The notes under the pieces are model-generated. The model had not been told where the DNA came from. It was given only the letters and a program-made list of their open reading frames with translations, and did not search any database. Source: Pyrinomonadaceae bacterium (GTDB lineage: Bacteria; Acidobacteriota; Blastocatellia; Pyrinomonadales; Pyrinomonadaceae). From it: a stretch of DNA of 63,440 bases. Both the position numbers and the translations under genes were made by a program. Below, piece after piece: positions 8,811 to 19,420 of this stretch. Numbering within the stretch: position 1 is the first letter of the stretch; the number at the start of each line of letters is the position of its first letter. The stretch spans positions 1 to 63,440 of the forward strand of contig JAVEDE010000093.1 in the NCBI GenBank assembly GCA_030841105.1, read 5' to 3'.

Positions 8811-8852
8811 AACGCTTCATCGCCGCGGTTCGGGAATTGAAGGAGTGAGATT

Positions 8853-9902
8853 ATGTCCAAAGGTTTGAGAATCGTCGTCGGCGTCATCTTCGCGTTCGTC
8901 GGCCTCACCGTCATGCACGTCTGGCTCAACATCGGGTTCGACAAGTTCAACTTCGTCGCCGCGGAGAGTAGGGCACAGTCGTTCCGCGTCGGGTTTCTCC
9001 CGGTCACTTGACACCTCACATGTCCCGTTACCGACTGGATCAACAAGAACACCAGCGGGAAGGGGATTTATGAACCCGTGAGGTTCAGTGGCTTTCCTGA
9101 AATCAAAGAGTCTCTCGTGTCCGGACACCTTCCGGCGACGTTCATGCTCGCGCCGCTGGCGATGAAACTGCGCCAGCAAGGCGTGCCCATCAAGATCGTC
9201 TATCTCGGACACCGCGACGGCACGGCGTTGATGGTGCATAAGGATTCGGGCATCCTTACTATCGCCGACCTGAGGGGTAAAACTATCGCCGTTCCCAACC
9301 GCTTCTCGAATCAATACCTGATCATCTTCAAGGCGTTGCGCGAGCAGGGCTTGTCAATTAAGGACGTGAAGATAGTCGAGATGCCGCCGCCGGACATGCC
9401 CGCCGCGCTCTACTCGAAAGCCGTTGACGGCATCACCTCCGGCGAGCCGTTCATGGCGCAGACCGAAATGGAAGGCTACGGCCGCGTGCTCTATCAAGCG
9501 AAAGACATCTGGCCGAACTTCATCTCCTGCGTGCTGGTGGTGCGCGAAGACGTGACGAAACAGAGTCCCGAATGGGTGCAGCGGATGGTGGACGGCATCG
9601 CCCGCAGCGGCAAGTGGCTGGAAGGCGGGATGGATCACCGGATGGACGCCGCCGAGAACGTCTCGCGGCAGTATTACAACCAGAGGCCGGAGTTGCTCCG
9701 CTTCGTCCTCAGCAAACCGCCCGACCGGGTGACTTACTCCAACCTCATGCTCGCGCAAAAAGATTTCGAGGAGATCGAAAAACTCGCGCTGGAGGCCGGG
9801 ATTCTCGACGGGCCGATAGGCTTCAACGAGTATGCCGACCCAAGCTTTTCCAGCAAGACGCAGAACGCGCAGGCTTACGAGTGGAAGGGAACGGGGAAAT
9901 GA
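8853..9902 (+). CDS. ABC substrate-binding protein (NitT/TauT type) with an in-frame UGA
   Basis: From the ATG at 8853 (AAGGAG eight bases upstream) the frame encodes a membrane anchor (residues 5-25) and then FRVGFLPVT, after which codon 53 (9009-9011) is TGA; the same frame continues HLTCPVTDWINK and remains open and well conserved-looking to 9902, ending ATGA-overlapped with the permease. Homologous residues both sides of the TGA show that the real protein crosses it; a GTG start at 9078 would delete the first beta strand and anchor. My recollection is that relatives carry Cys here (LPVTCHLTCPV), giving C-x3-C. The codon may be selenocysteine, a nonsense mutation, or a sequencing error. 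The family binds nitrate, sulfonates, thiamine precursors and similar small molecules for import. Confidence 0.7.
9023..9060 (+). promoter_or_regulatory. Possible SECIS-like hairpin after the UGA
   Basis: TCCCG (9023-9027) pairs with CGGGA (9056-9060) and CTGG (9035-9038) with CCAG (9052-9055), with a seven-base bulge on the 5' side and a 13-base loop. The loop starts 27 bases after the UGA, within the usual bacterial window. The loop lacks a G in its first two positions unless the closing G-C pair opens. This is suggestive only. Confidence 0.25.
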
Positions 9903-10660
9903 ATACTCGACTACGGACGTTCTTATTGCCGCTCACGGTCGCCGCCTCGTTCATCCTCCTCTGGCACGTCGGCGTGACGTTGGCCGGGAGCACGATCTTC
10001 CCGAAGCCGCATCAGGTGCTGGTCGGCATGGTGGAACTCACACGCCGCGGGGTGCTCGTGAAGTACGTCGTGGCCTCTCTGTTCCGCGTCTCGGCGGGGT
10101 TCCTTTTGGCGTTGCTCATCGGCGTCCCGCTCGGACTCCTGTTGGGCTGGTTCGCGCGCGCCTTCGAGGCGTTCAACCCGGCCATTCAGGTGATGCGCCC
10201 CATCTCGCCCATCGCGTGGATACCGCTGGCGATCCTCTGGTTCGGCGTCAGCGACCTCGCGCCGATCTTCCTCATCTTCCTCGCAAGCCTGTTCCCGATC
10301 ATGACGGCCACGATGTCGGCGGTGCAGAACATCCAACTCGTCTACCTGCGCGCGGCGCGCAACTTCGGCGTCAAGCGTTGGACGTTGTTCACAAAAGTCA
10401 TCTTCCCGGCGGCGATGCCGCAGATCATCACGGGCGTGCGGATCGCGCTCGGCGTCGCGTGGCTGGTGGTCGTGGCGGCGGAAATGATCGCGGTCAACTC
10501 CGGTCTCGGCTATCTCATCATTGACGCGCGCAACGCCGGGATGCGTTACGACCTCGTCGTCGCCGGGATGACGCTCATCGGGCTGATCGGGCTGGCGCTC
10601 GATCTTCTGGTGAGAAGGTTGGAGCATCTGGACGAGGTGCGCTGGGGCTTCAATAACTAG
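9899..10660 (+). CDS. ABC transporter permease (SsuC/TauC type)
   Basis: A 253-residue inner-membrane permease. Its ATG overlaps the stop of the binding-protein gene (ATGA at 9899-9902), showing translational coupling. Several membrane segments are clear (near residues 8-28, 60-85, 120-140, 180-205, 218-238), and the ABC-contact loop reads YLRAARNFGVKRWTLFTKVIFPAAMPQI, the EAA-type motif of the NitT/TauT family, followed by GVRIALGVAWLVVVAAEM. It should pair with the binding protein upstream and the ATPase domain downstream to form an importer. Confidence 0.92.
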   Translation: MNTRLRTFLLPLTVAASFILLWHVGVTLAGSTIFPKPHQVLVGMVELTRRGVLVKYVVASLFRVSAGFLLALLIGVPLGLLLGWFARAFEAFNPAIQVMRPISPIAWIPLAILWFGVSDLAPIFLIFLASLFPIMTATMSAVQNIQLVYLRAARNFGVKRWTLFTKVIFPAAMPQIITGVRIALGVAWLVVVAAEMIAVNSGLGYLIIDARNAGMRYDLVVAGMTLIGLIGLALDLLVRRLEHLDEVRWGFNN

Positions 10661-10806
10661 GCCGCGCGCACAAACAACTAAACCGTGCGGCCGTCTGCGC
10701 CGAACTCGGACGACGCACAAAACACTCTTCACGCGCCTCGTTTCAGTTGAACAGAAGACCCGCTCTTCATCCTGTTTCCCCAGGCATTCAGTTAAGGCTT
10801 ACACAA

Positions 10807-12993
10807 ATGGAAACGAACCACTCGGCGAAAATTGTCGTCCACGATCTGTGGAAGGAATACGCGGCGCATAAAAGGGCGACGGAGCAGACGGACGACGCCG
10901 GCAACAGTTCCGTCCCCGTCCTGGAAGACATCAACCTGACGGTCAACGACGGCGAGTTCGTCTGCATCGTCGGCCCGTCGGGTTGCGGCAAGTCCACCCT
11001 GCTGAACATCGTCGGCGGCTTTCTGAACGCGACGCGCGGCACGGTGCTGGTTGACGGCGCGCCGGTCACGGGGCCTGACTTGAGGCGCGTCTTCATCTTT
11101 CAGGAAAACGGCGTCTTCCCGTGGCTGACGGTGAAAGAGAATATCGGGTTCGGGCTGCTCGACAAGTCACCGGCAGAGCGCGAGCGGATCGTGGGGCACT
11201 ACGTGGAGATGGTGGGTCTGACGGGCTTCGAGAAGTCTTACCCGCGCGAACTGTCGGGCGGGATGAAACAGCGCGTCGAGATCGCGCGTGCCCTCGCCGC
11301 CGACCCCGACATCCTCTACATGGACGAGCCGTTCGGCGCGCTCGACTTCCTCACACGCCTGCGGATGCGCGCCGAGTTGGTCGAGATTTGGCAGCGCGAG
11401 CGAAAAACCGTTCTCTTCGTCACGCACGACGTTGAGGAGGCCGTCCAACTATCCGACCGCGTCGTCGTGATGAGCAAGCGACCGGCCACCATCAGCACCA
11501 TCATTGATGTCAAACTGCCGCGCCCGCGCGATCTGGATGCGCCGGAGTATCTGAGCATCCGCGACGAAATCTTCGAGGTGATGGGCATCGGTCATACCGA
11601 AGCCGTCACGACATCGTTGGGCAGCGCAGAGCCGGAGCGACCCGTGCGGAAGACGACGGCGGTGAACAGCCCGCTCCGCACAAGGAAGTTAGACGCAGAC
11701 GTGATCATCATCGGCGGCGGCCCCGCCGGGTCGGTGCTCGGCACGTATCTGGGGCGCGCGGGCGTTGACCACCTCATCATTGACAAGGCGCACCACCCGC
11801 GCGCGCACGTCGGCGAGTCGCTCTCGTTCTCGACCACCGCCATCCTGAAAGAGATCGGTTTCCTCCCCGTGATGGAGCGCGAGGGTTTCATCGTCAAGCA
11901 TGGTGTGTCGTGGACGACGTGGTACGAGCCTGAGCAGGTTGACATGAAGTTTGAAGAGATCGAGCCGGAGGGCTACGCCTATCAGGTTGATCGCGCCAAG
12001 TTTGACGAGTTGTTGCTGCGGTTTGCGCGCGAGCACGGGTCGCGCGTGTTTTCGGGGGCGGAGGTGGATCGCGTCAACTTCAACCGCGCCGGTCAAGCCA
12101 CCGGCGTCACGGTCAAACTCGGCGGTTCGAGGTTCAACCTGAACGCGCGTCTGATCGTTGACGCGTCGGGGCGGCAGGGCGTGCTGGGGCGGCAACTTAA
12201 TTCGCTGAAACCGCTGTCGGACTTTCCGCAGTTCGCGGTGCATAGCTGGTTCACGGGCGTCGAGCGCGGCGCGGGCGCAACCGCCAACAACACGCATCTG
12301 CACCTGCTGCCGATCAAGAGGGGCTGGGCGTGGCAGATTCCGATCACCGACGAGATTACTTCGGTCGGGATCGTCTCAGGCCGCGATCATCACGTCAGAT
12401 CGGGCGAAGACGTGGAGCAGTTTTTCAAATGGACGATTGACTTGAACCCGACGCTGGCCGCGCGGATGCGTGGCGCGAGTCGCCAGCGCGAACTGCGCAT
12501 GGACGGCAACTACTGCTACCGGATGGAGCGTTTCGTCGGCGACGGCTGGCTGCTGATGGGCGACGCGGCTTTTTTCGTCGATCCGATCTTTTCCTCCGGC
12601 ATCGGCGATGCTCTCCACTCGGCCAGATTCGCGGCCGACGCGATCAACGCCGCCCTTGCCTCGAACGATCTCGGCGAAGCGAGCTTCCTCGATTATGAAC
12701 GGCAGTTGCAGCGGGGCATGACGGTCTGGCAAGACTTCGTGCATTTGTTCTACGAGACCGCCCCGATCTTCAGCAGCGTGCTGGCCGAGAGCGAGCACCG
12801 CGTTCCCATTCTGCGCGTCTGCGAAGGCGAGGTCTATTCCGACGAGGCGGCGCAGGCCGTGGCGCAACTGAAAATTGTCTTCGACGAAATTCTCGCCGAC
12901 TCCTCTCACCCGCACGCTCAGTATCTCGGCGCGACGGCGACCGGCGATGTTGCCGCAGTCGCAGACGGAACAGATCGGATGGAGACGGCCTAG
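10807..12993 (+). CDS. Fusion of ABC importer ATPase and flavin-dependent halogenase
   Basis: One 728-residue frame carries two enzymes. Residues 1-270 form an ABC ATPase of the SsuB/TauB/NrtD type: Walker A GPSGCGKST (56-64), signature LSGGM (about 149), Walker B ILYMDEP (about 169), and VTHD (about 205). After a linker of some 30 residues, residues 296-728 form a flavin-dependent halogenase: IIIGGGPAGS, GESLS, Lys364 in GFIVKHG as the candidate catalytic lysine, the diagnostic WxWxIP motif (WAWQIP, 507-512), and FVDPIFSSGIG. The ATG at 10807 is preferred to a TTG at 10747, though its ribosome site is weak. The linker has no stop and no good internal start. The ATPase half should energise the permease just upstream; the halogenase would chlorinate or brominate an aromatic or carrier-bound substrate. 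Confidence 0.9.
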   Translation: METNHSAKIVVHDLWKEYAAHKRATEQTDDAGNSSVPVLEDINLTVNDGEFVCIVGPSGCGKSTLLNIVGGFLNATRGTVLVDGAPVTGPDLRRVFIFQENGVFPWLTVKENIGFGLLDKSPAERERIVGHYVEMVGLTGFEKSYPRELSGGMKQRVEIARALAADPDILYMDEPFGALDFLTRLRMRAELVEIWQRERKTVLFVTHDVEEAVQLSDRVVVMSKRPATISTIIDVKLPRPRDLDAPEYLSIRDEIFEVMGIGHTEAVTTSLGSAEPERPVRKTTAVNSPLRTRKLDADVIIIGGGPAGSVLGTYLGRAGVDHLIIDKAHHPRAHVGESLSFSTTAILKEIGFLPVMEREGFIVKHGVSWTTWYEPEQVDMKFEEIEPEGYAYQVDRAKFDELLLRFAREHGSRVFSGAEVDRVNFNRAGQATGVTVKLGGSRFNLNARLIVDASGRQGVLGRQLNSLKPLSDFPQFAVHSWFTGVERGAGATANNTHLHLLPIKRGWAWQIPITDEITSVGIVSGRDHHVRSGEDVEQFFKWTIDLNPTLAARMRGASRQRELRMDGNYCYRMERFVGDGWLLMGDAAFFVDPIFSSGIGDALHSARFAADAINAALASNDLGEASFLDYERQLQRGMTVWQDFVHLFYETAPIFSSVLAESEHRVPILRVCEGEVYSDEAAQAVAQLKIVFDEILADSSHPHAQYLGATATGDVAAVADGTDRMETA

Positions 12994-13063
12994 CGCGCGC
13001 GAACGATCAAACTCCTCCCCGCGTTTGCGCGGTTTGGGGAGCGCGTGGCGGTGGCACATCGTA

Positions 13064-16000
13064 ATGAGTAACTTTCAAGAGCAAATCGCCGGACTGACGC
13101 CCGCGCAACTCGCGCTTCTGCAAGAGAAGCTCAAGGGGTTGAAGTCGGGTGCGGCGCAAGACGCGGGCATCACGCGCAGGACGCAGCGCGAGACCGCGCC
13201 GCTCTCGTCCGCGCAGCAGCGCGCGTGGTTTCTCGACCAGTTGGAATCGGGCAGCCCCGCTTACAACCGCCCGGCAGTCTTCCGCCTCCGGGGCACACTC
13301 GACATCAAAGTGTTGGAAGACAGCTTGACGGAGATCGTGAGGCGGCACGAAATCCTGCGCACGAGATTCTCGGCTCGGAGCGACGGCCAACCCGTGCAGA
13401 CCATTCTCCCTTGCGAGCGCTTCGCGATTCCCGTCGAAGACCTCTCCGACGTTCCCGCCAGTTCCAGAGAAGAACGGATGCTGGAATTGATCACGGAGGA
13501 TGGGCAAAAAACTTTCAGCCTTGAACAAGGCGCGTTGCTCAGCTCGAAAGTGCTCCGGTTGGCCGAAGACGATCACGTGCTGCTCGTCAACATGCATCAC
13601 ATCGTCACCGACGGCTGGTCAATCGGCGTCTTCATACGCGAACTCGCGGCCTGCTACGAAGCCTACAGCACCGGCACACAGCCGCCCCTCGCCGAGTTGC
13701 CGATTCAATACGCCGACTTCGCCGTCTGGCAGGAAGAGTGGCTGCGCGGCGAAGCCTTCAATAAACAACTGGCCTACTGGAAGCGGCAGTTGGCGAACGC
13801 GCCCGACTTCTTCGAGTTGCCTGCGGACTATCCGCGCCCCGCCACGCAGACTTACAACGGCGCGGTGCTGCGCCTCGAAGCCGGGACTGAACTGACGGCG
13901 CAACTCAAACAGACGGTGCGCGGCGAAGGCATGACGATGTTCATGCTGCTGCTCGCGGCCTTCAACACGCTGCTTCATCGCACGGCCGGGCGCGAGGACA
14001 TTCTCGTCGGCACGCCCATCGCCAACCGCGGTCGGCGCGAACTCGAAAACCTGATCGGGTTCTTCGCCAACACGCTCGTCATGCGCACGGACTTGAGCGG
14101 CGATCCGACTTTCCGCGAGTTGTTGCAGCGCGTGAAAGAGGTCGCGCTCGGCGCGCACGCGCATCAGGATTTGCCCTTTGAAAAATTGGTCGAGGAGTTG
14201 CACGTCGAGCGCGACTTGAGCCATCACCCGCTGTTTCAGGTGATGTTCGTGCTGCAAAATTCGCCGCTCCAACCGTTGAAACTGTCGAGCCTGCAAGTCG
14301 AACCGCTGGAGGTCAGCAACCAAACGGCGAAGTTCGATCTGACGCTCATCATCACCGAGCAGCAGGGGCAACTCGTCTTCCGCTTCGAGTACAACACCGA
14401 TCTGTTTGCGCCTGAGACGATCGAGCGCATGGCCGGTCATTTTCAAACTCTGCTGGCGGCCGTCCCGTCGAATCTTGAGCGGCGCATCTCCGAGATTCCG
14501 TTGATGTCGGCGGGCGAGTTGGAGCGCGTGCTGGTGGAGTGGAACGGGACGCGCACCGCCTATCCTCACGACCGCTCGATCCAAGAACTATTCGAAGAGC
14601 AGGCGGAACAGACTCCCGACCGCGTGGCCGTCGTTTTTCAAGACGAGGAGTTGAGCTACGGGGAACTGAACCGCCGCGCGAATCAACTCGCGCATTACCT
14701 TGCGGCGCGGGGCGTCGAGCCGGGCGCGCTCGTCGGTCTCTGCCTTGAGCGGTCGCCGGAAATGGTGTTGGCGATTCTGGCGATTCTCAAAGCGGGCGGC
14801 GCATACGTTCCGCTCGACGCGAGCTACCCGCCGGAACGCCTCGCTTTCATGTTGGAAGACATCCGCGCCGAAGTCTTGCTCACCGAGCGACAGTTTGAAG
14901 ATCGCTTTACGCCGCACGCCGCACAAGTGATTCAACTGGACACGGATTGGGAAGCAATCGCCGCGCAACCGGCGCACAACCCCGCGCGCCCCTCCGATTC
15001 GCGCGCGACGGCTTACGTGATGTACACCTCCGGCTCTACGGGCAGGCCGAAAGGCGTGTGCGTCCCGCATCGCGCGGTGGTGCGGCTGGTGCGCGAGACG
15101 AACTACGTCGAACTGAACCCGGCGGAAGTCTTCTTACAATTCGCGCCGATCTCGTTCGACGCTTCGACGCTTGAGATTTGGGGCAGCCTCTTGAACGGCG
15201 CGCGCCTCGTGCTGATGCCGCAGGCTATGTCGTCGCTCGAAGAACTCGGGCAGGCGATTCGCACGCACGGCGTCACGACGCTCTGGCTCACCGCCGGACT
15301 GTTTCACCAGATGGTCGAGCATCAACTCGAAGAGTTGAAACACGTCCGGCAGTTGCTCGCGGGCGGCGACGTGCTCTCCGTGCCGCACGTCCAAAAATTT
15401 CTCCGCGCGGCCGACGGTAGCACGCTCATCAACGGCTACGGCCCGACCGAGAACACGACCTTCACCTGTTGCCACCCGATGACGAACGGCGCGCGGATCA
15501 ACTCCTCCGTGCCCATCGGTCGGCCGATCTCGAACACGCAGATTTACCTGCTCGACGGGCGACTCGAACCCGTTCCCGTCGGGGTCGTCGGCAGTCTCTA
15601 CATCGGCGGCGACGGGCTGGCGCACGGTTATCTGAATCAGCCCGTGCTGACGGCCGAGCGATTCATCCCGCACCCGTTCGCCCAGGAGCCGGGCGCACGG
15701 CTCTACCAGAGCGGCGATCTGGCGCGCTACCGTGCGGACGGCACGGTCGAGTTTATCGGGAGGAAAGATCAGCAACTCAAGATACGCGGCTTCCGCGTCG
15801 AGTTAGGAGAGATTGAATCGGTCTTGAGCCGCCACCCCGGCGTGCGAGATGTCGTCGCCGTGGCGCGCAAAGAGCCTGACGGCGGCAAGCGTATCGTTGC
15901 TTACGTCGTCGGCGCGGAATCAAACGCAACACACGCCGCCGAGCTACGCAGTTATCTCAAACAGAAGTTGCCCGCGTACATGCTGCCCGCACTCTACGTC

Positions 16001-17782
16001 ATGTTGGACGTGTTGCCGTTGACGCCGAACGGGAAAGTTGATCGCGCGGCATTGCCTGCGCCCGAAAGTTCCGCGGCGACGGATGCCGGGGAGAATTACG
16101 TCGAGCCGCGTGACGGCATCGAGGAACTCATGGCGGGCATCTGGGAAGAAGTGCTCGGCGCGGGGCGCGTCGGCGTCTTCGACAACTTCTTCGACCTCGG
16201 CGGTCATTCGCTTCTGGCGATGCGCGTCGTGACGAGGATCAGAAAGACCTTCAACGTCGAACTTGGCGTGCGCGCGCTTTTCGAGCACCCGACGGTGGCC
16301 TCTCTGTCGCGGCATATCGCGGCGGCCATCGGCGGAGGCGGCACGGACGCGGAAGGCAGCGGCAAGATCGAGCGTGCGAATCGTGACACGGGCGTGCCGC
16401 TCTCCTTCGCGCAAGAGCGGCTCTATTTCATGGAGCAACTCGCGCCGGGCAGCCCCATCTACAACGTGCCGGTCGCTTATCGCGCCGAGGGCGAGTTGAA
16501 TCTGACAGCGTTGGAGCGAAGCATCGCCGCCGTCGTCGCACGGCACGAGACGCTCCGCACGGAGTTCAAGGCGGTCGAAGGCGACGTGTTGCAGTTCGTC
16601 GCGGAGCACGTCGAGTGCCGGATGGAAGTGATAGACCTCTCCGGCCTCGCGGAAGACGAGCGCGAGCGGGAAGCGCAACGACTGGCAATCGAAGAGGCGC
16701 GCGGCGGCTTTGATCTCACCGTCGCCCCGCTGCTCAGGGCGAAGGCGTTGCGGCTGTCCGCGGGGCAACACCTGCTCTTGATCACGATGCACCACCTTGT
16801 CACCGATGGCTGGTCAATGAACGTCTTCATGCGCGAGTTGGCCGCCTGCTACAAGGCTTTCAGCCGCGACGCCGAGCCGCCGTTGCCGGAACTGAGCGTA
16901 CAGTATGCCGACTACGCCGCGTGGCAGCGCGAGCGTCTGCGCGGCGAAATCGGGAGCGCGCAACTCGATTACTGGAAGCGGCAGTTGGACGGTGCTCCCA
17001 GCGTGTTGGAGTTACCGACGGACGCGGAGCGACCCGCGTTGCAGACCTTCAAAGGCGACACCGAACGCTTCGAGATCAACGCGGAACTCACGCGGCGTCT
17101 GAAACAACTCGGTCGCGAACAGGGCGCGACGTTGTTTATGACACTGCTCGCGGCCTTCGACGTGCTGCTCTCACGTTACAGCGGGCAGGAAGACCTACTC
17201 GTCGGCACGCCGGTCGCCAACCGCAACCGCGTGGAGGTGGAGAACCTCGTCGGCCTGTTCGTCAACACGCTCGCGCTGCGGGCGCGGCTCGCTGCCGACA
17301 TGACTTTCCGCGAGTTGCTCGAACAGATGCGGGAGACGTGCCTTGCGGCCTACGCGCATCAGGACACGCCGTTCGAGAGACTGGTCGAAGAGTTGCAGCC
17401 GGAGCGCAGTCTCAGTCGCCACCCGCTGTTTCAGGTCGTGTTCAGTTTGGAGAACGAACCGAATCAGGCGACCGAGTTCGACGGCGCGCGTTTGATGCCG
17501 CGAAAGATCGAGACGCAGACCTCGAAGTTTGATCTCTTCCTCCAACTTAACGAGGAAGGTGATCATTTGCAGGGCAGATTGGTTTATAGTTCAGACCTCT
17601 TCGAGGCCAGCACCATCAACTACATGCTGCGGCACTTTGATAAGTTGTTGCAGAGTGTGGCGGCCGACCCCGATGCGCGCCTCGTTGAACTGGATATGCT
17701 GCTCGAAGAGGAACGGGCGCTGCTCGGCGGCGCGCACGAGATAGACGAGTTTGAAACGAATCTTTCCGAAGGCAAAGACTAG
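13064..17782 (+). CDS. NRPS, domains C-A-T-C (Val-like A domain)
   Basis: A 1572-residue synthetase. Order with approximate residues: C 46-480 (HHIVTDGWS at 178), A 506-975 ([11 protein letters not shown] at 654), T near 1043 ([12 protein letters not shown]), second C 1112-1540 (HHLVTDGWS at 1244), then an acidic tail. The specificity residues read DALWLGGTFK, close to the Val code DAFWIGGTFK. The first C at the start of the line may accept an acyl starter, but no fatty acyl ligase is present, so the starter is unknown. The protein ends in a complete C domain and the next synthetase begins with a defective one, so the last C probably joins this Val to the first residue of the 22287-34349 protein. 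Start ATG at 13064 chosen because the protein begins with a typical short helix ([20 protein letters not shown]). Confidence 0.93.
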   Translation: MSNFQEQIAGLTPAQLALLQEKLKGLKSGAAQDAGITRRTQRETAPLSSAQQRAWFLDQLESGSPAYNRPAVFRLRGTLDIKVLEDSLTEIVRRHEILRTRFSARSDGQPVQTILPCERFAIPVEDLSDVPASSREERMLELITEDGQKTFSLEQGALLSSKVLRLAEDDHVLLVNMHHIVTDGWSIGVFIRELAACYEAYSTGTQPPLAELPIQYADFAVWQEEWLRGEAFNKQLAYWKRQLANAPDFFELPADYPRPATQTYNGAVLRLEAGTELTAQLKQTVRGEGMTMFMLLLAAFNTLLHRTAGREDILVGTPIANRGRRELENLIGFFANTLVMRTDLSGDPTFRELLQRVKEVALGAHAHQDLPFEKLVEELHVERDLSHHPLFQVMFVLQNSPLQPLKLSSLQVEPLEVSNQTAKFDLTLIITEQQGQLVFRFEYNTDLFAPETIERMAGHFQTLLAAVPSNLERRISEIPLMSAGELERVLVEWNGTRTAYPHDRSIQELFEEQAEQTPDRVAVVFQDEELSYGELNRRANQLAHYLAARGVEPGALVGLCLERSPEMVLAILAILKAGGAYVPLDASYPPERLAFMLEDIRAEVLLTERQFEDRFTPHAAQVIQLDTDWEAIAAQPAHNPARPSDSRATAYVMYTSGSTGRPKGVCVPHRAVVRLVRETNYVELNPAEVFLQFAPISFDASTLEIWGSLLNGARLVLMPQAMSSLEELGQAIRTHGVTTLWLTAGLFHQMVEHQLEELKHVRQLLAGGDVLSVPHVQKFLRAADGSTLINGYGPTENTTFTCCHPMTNGARINSSVPIGRPISNTQIYLLDGRLEPVPVGVVGSLYIGGDGLAHGYLNQPVLTAERFIPHPFAQEPGARLYQSGDLARYRADGTVEFIGRKDQQLKIRGFRVELGEIESVLSRHPGVRDVVAVARKEPDGGKRIVAYVVGAESNATHAAELRSYLKQKLPAYMLPALYVMLDVLPLTPNGKVDRAALPAPESSAATDAGENYVEPRDGIEELMAGIWEEVLGAGRVGVFDNFFDLGGHSLLAMRVVTRIRKTFNVELGVRALFEHPTVASLSRHIAAAIGGGGTDAEGSGKIERANRDTGVPLSFAQERLYFMEQLAPGSPIYNVPVAYRAEGELNLTALERSIAAVVARHETLRTEFKAVEGDVLQFVAEHVECRMEVIDLSGLAEDEREREAQRLAIEEARGGFDLTVAPLLRAKALRLSAGQHLLLITMHHLVTDGWSMNVFMRELAACYKAFSRDAEPPLPELSVQYADYAAWQRERLRGEIGSAQLDYWKRQLDGAPSVLELPTDAERPALQTFKGDTERFEINAELTRRLKQLGREQGATLFMTLLAAFDVLLSRYSGQEDLLVGTPVANRNRVEVENLVGLFVNTLALRARLAADMTFRELLEQMRETCLAAYAHQDTPFERLVEELQPERSLSRHPLFQVVFSLENEPNQATEFDGARLMPRKIETQTSKFDLFLQLNEEGDHLQGRLVYSSDLFEASTINYMLRHFDKLLQSVAADPDARLVELDMLLEEERALLGGAHEIDEFETNLSEGKD

Positions 17783-17792
17783 GAGACTTGTG

Positions 17793-18011
17793 ATGAGTAG
17801 TGACGAGAGAGAAGACAACACGATCTACAAGGTGGTGGTGAACCACGAAGAGCAATATTCGATCTGGCCTGCGGATCGAGAGAACGCGCTCGGCTGGAAC
17901 GACGCGGGCAAGAGCGGCACGAAACAGGAGTGCCTCGCTTACATTCAAGAGGTCTGGACGGACATGCGCCCGCTCAGTTTGCGGAAGAAGATGGAAGAGT
18001 CCGGCGGTTAA
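17793..18011 (+). CDS. MbtH-like NRPS partner protein
   Basis: A 72-residue protein with the full family signature: N17, E20, S23, W25-P26 in [12 protein letters not shown] (34-35), and [17 protein letters not shown] (47-63). MbtH-like proteins bind adenylation domains and aid their folding and activity. A GGAG site overlaps the end of the preceding NRPS gene (stop at 17782), so the two are co-expressed. It probably serves one or more of the seven A domains of the cluster. Confidence 0.97.
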   Translation: MSSDEREDNTIYKVVVNHEEQYSIWPADRENALGWNDAGKSGTKQECLAYIQEVWTDMRPLSLRKKMEESGG

Positions 18012-18079
18012 GTTTGCTCCCGGCGGGCGGCTGGCCTTGAGTTCGGCGCTCTCATTTTAAGTTTGCGAGATGGTGAGTC

Positions 18080-19420
18080 TTGAGTAGGCGTATGCCGATT
18101 TATAAGAGCCTGTTCGGCACGGCAGTTTTTTTGTTGCTCGCCAAAGCCGGATGCACTCCGGTGACCAACCTCGCGCCGCCTGACTTAGGGAAGCCGGTGG
18201 TTAACGCCGAGCGACCGGAACTGAACGCGGGCGGCGCTGCGGAGAGCGCGACGGGGCAAGCACCCGCGTCGCTGCGGTTCGCTTCCGGCACAAGCGCGCG
18301 GGGCATCCCGTATGAGGTCAACGCGAACAAGATTTATCTCTCGGCCAAGGTCAACAACACCGCCCCCCAGTGGTTCATCCTCGACAGCGGCGCGGCCTTC
18401 AACGTGGTGGACGAAGATCAGGTGAAGACGCTCGGCCTCAGTTTGAGCGACGTCTCAGCGGTCAGAGGGGCGGGAGAGCAATCCGTCAACATCGCCACCG
18501 GATCGGCGATCAAGATAGATTTGCCGGGCGTGGAGATTAACGAACCGAGCGTCACCGTCCTGCCCGTCAGCGCTTCGATCGCCAGCTTCGAGGGACGCAG
18601 GGTTGACGGTCTGCTCGGCTACGACTTCTTCAAACGATTCGTTGTCGAAATAGACTATGCCGCGCAACGTCTCAACCTGTACGACCCGCAACAGTACAAC
18701 TACGCGGGCGCGGGCGAGGCGATCCCGCTCGACATCAAAAAGGGTCACGTCTTCATCTCCGCTACCCTGTCGCTGCCGGACGGTAAGTCGGTCGTGGTTG
18801 ATCTGCTCGTGGACACCGGCTTTCGCACGGGACTCACGCTGAACACTCCGTTCGTCAACGAGCACCGCCTGCTCGCGAGCGTGCCGAAGAAGTTAGATCC
18901 GGTGAAGGCCGTCGGGGTCGGCGGCGAGTACAAGATCGCCGTGGCGCGCATCAAGAGCCTCAAGCTCGGTCGTCACACGATCAACTCTCCGGTGGTCGGC
19001 CTGTCGCGTGCGGAGAGCGGAGTGTTGTCCGGCGGCAACTACGCAGGGATCATCGGCGCGGAAATCCTGCGGCGGTTCAAAGTGATCTTCGACTACTCGC
19101 GCCGACGCATGATCATCGAGCCGAACGCGCATTTCGATCAACCGCACGACTACGACAAGAGCGGCCTTCTGCTGCGCGCCGTGGGGAAGAATTTTAACTC
19201 CTTCCAAGTTTATCAAGTGATCGAGAACTCCCCGGCGGCAGAGGCCGGTTTGCGCGAAGGCGACACGCTCGAAGCCGTCAACGGCACGCCCGCCGCGACC
19301 TTCACGCTCGAACAACTGCGGCGCAACTTCGCGCAGGCCGAGGGCACGGAATACCGCCTGCGCGTCAGCCGCGAAGGGAAGTTGATCGAGACCAAGTTGA
19401 GACTGCGAAGACAGGTATAA
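18080..19420 (+). CDS. Retropepsin-like aspartic protease with PDZ domain
   Basis: A 446-residue exported protein (372 without leader and PDZ uncertain by a few residues). The signal region FGTAVFLLLAKAGC could be a lipoprotein signal, although Lys at -3 is unusual. Two protease half-sites are present: ILDSGAAFNVV (Asp102) and LVDTGFRTGLTL (Asp245), each followed by a flap-like strand and GLLGYDFF / GIIGAEIL segments. A PDZ domain covers about residues 373-446 (SPAAEAGLREGDTLEAVNG). TTG at 18080 and ATG at 18092 are both possible starts. A secreted protease inside an NRPS operon may mature the product or remove a leader. Its last codons are included in a 32-base tandem repeat. Confidence 0.88.
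   Translation: MSRRMPIYKSLFGTAVFLLLAKAGCTPVTNLAPPDLGKPVVNAERPELNAGGAAESATGQAPASLRFASGTSARGIPYEVNANKIYLSAKVNNTAPQWFILDSGAAFNVVDEDQVKTLGLSLSDVSAVRGAGEQSVNIATGSAIKIDLPGVEINEPSVTVLPVSASIASFEGRRVDGLLGYDFFKRFVVEIDYAAQRLNLYDPQQYNYAGAGEAIPLDIKKGHVFISATLSLPDGKSVVVDLLVDTGFRTGLTLNTPFVNEHRLLASVPKKLDPVKAVGVGGEYKIAVARIKSLKLGRHTINSPVVGLSRAESGVLSGGNYAGIIGAEILRRFKVIFDYSRRRMIIEPNAHFDQPHDYDKSGLLLRAVGKNFNSFQVYQVIENSPAAEAGLREGDTLEAVNGTPAATFTLEQLRRNFAQAEGTEYRLRVSREGKLIETKLRLRRQV

Noticed and set aside
9078..9902. Shorter start (GTG) for the binding-protein gene, which would avoid the UGA
   Set aside because: It lacks a ribosome site and would remove the anchor and the first strand FRVGFLPVT, which are clearly encoded upstream in the same frame with a good GGAG site.
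10661..10806. Longer start (TTG at 10747) for the ATPase-halogenase fusion
   Set aside because: The extra 20 residues do not belong to the ATPase fold and the ATG at 10807 fits the family start.
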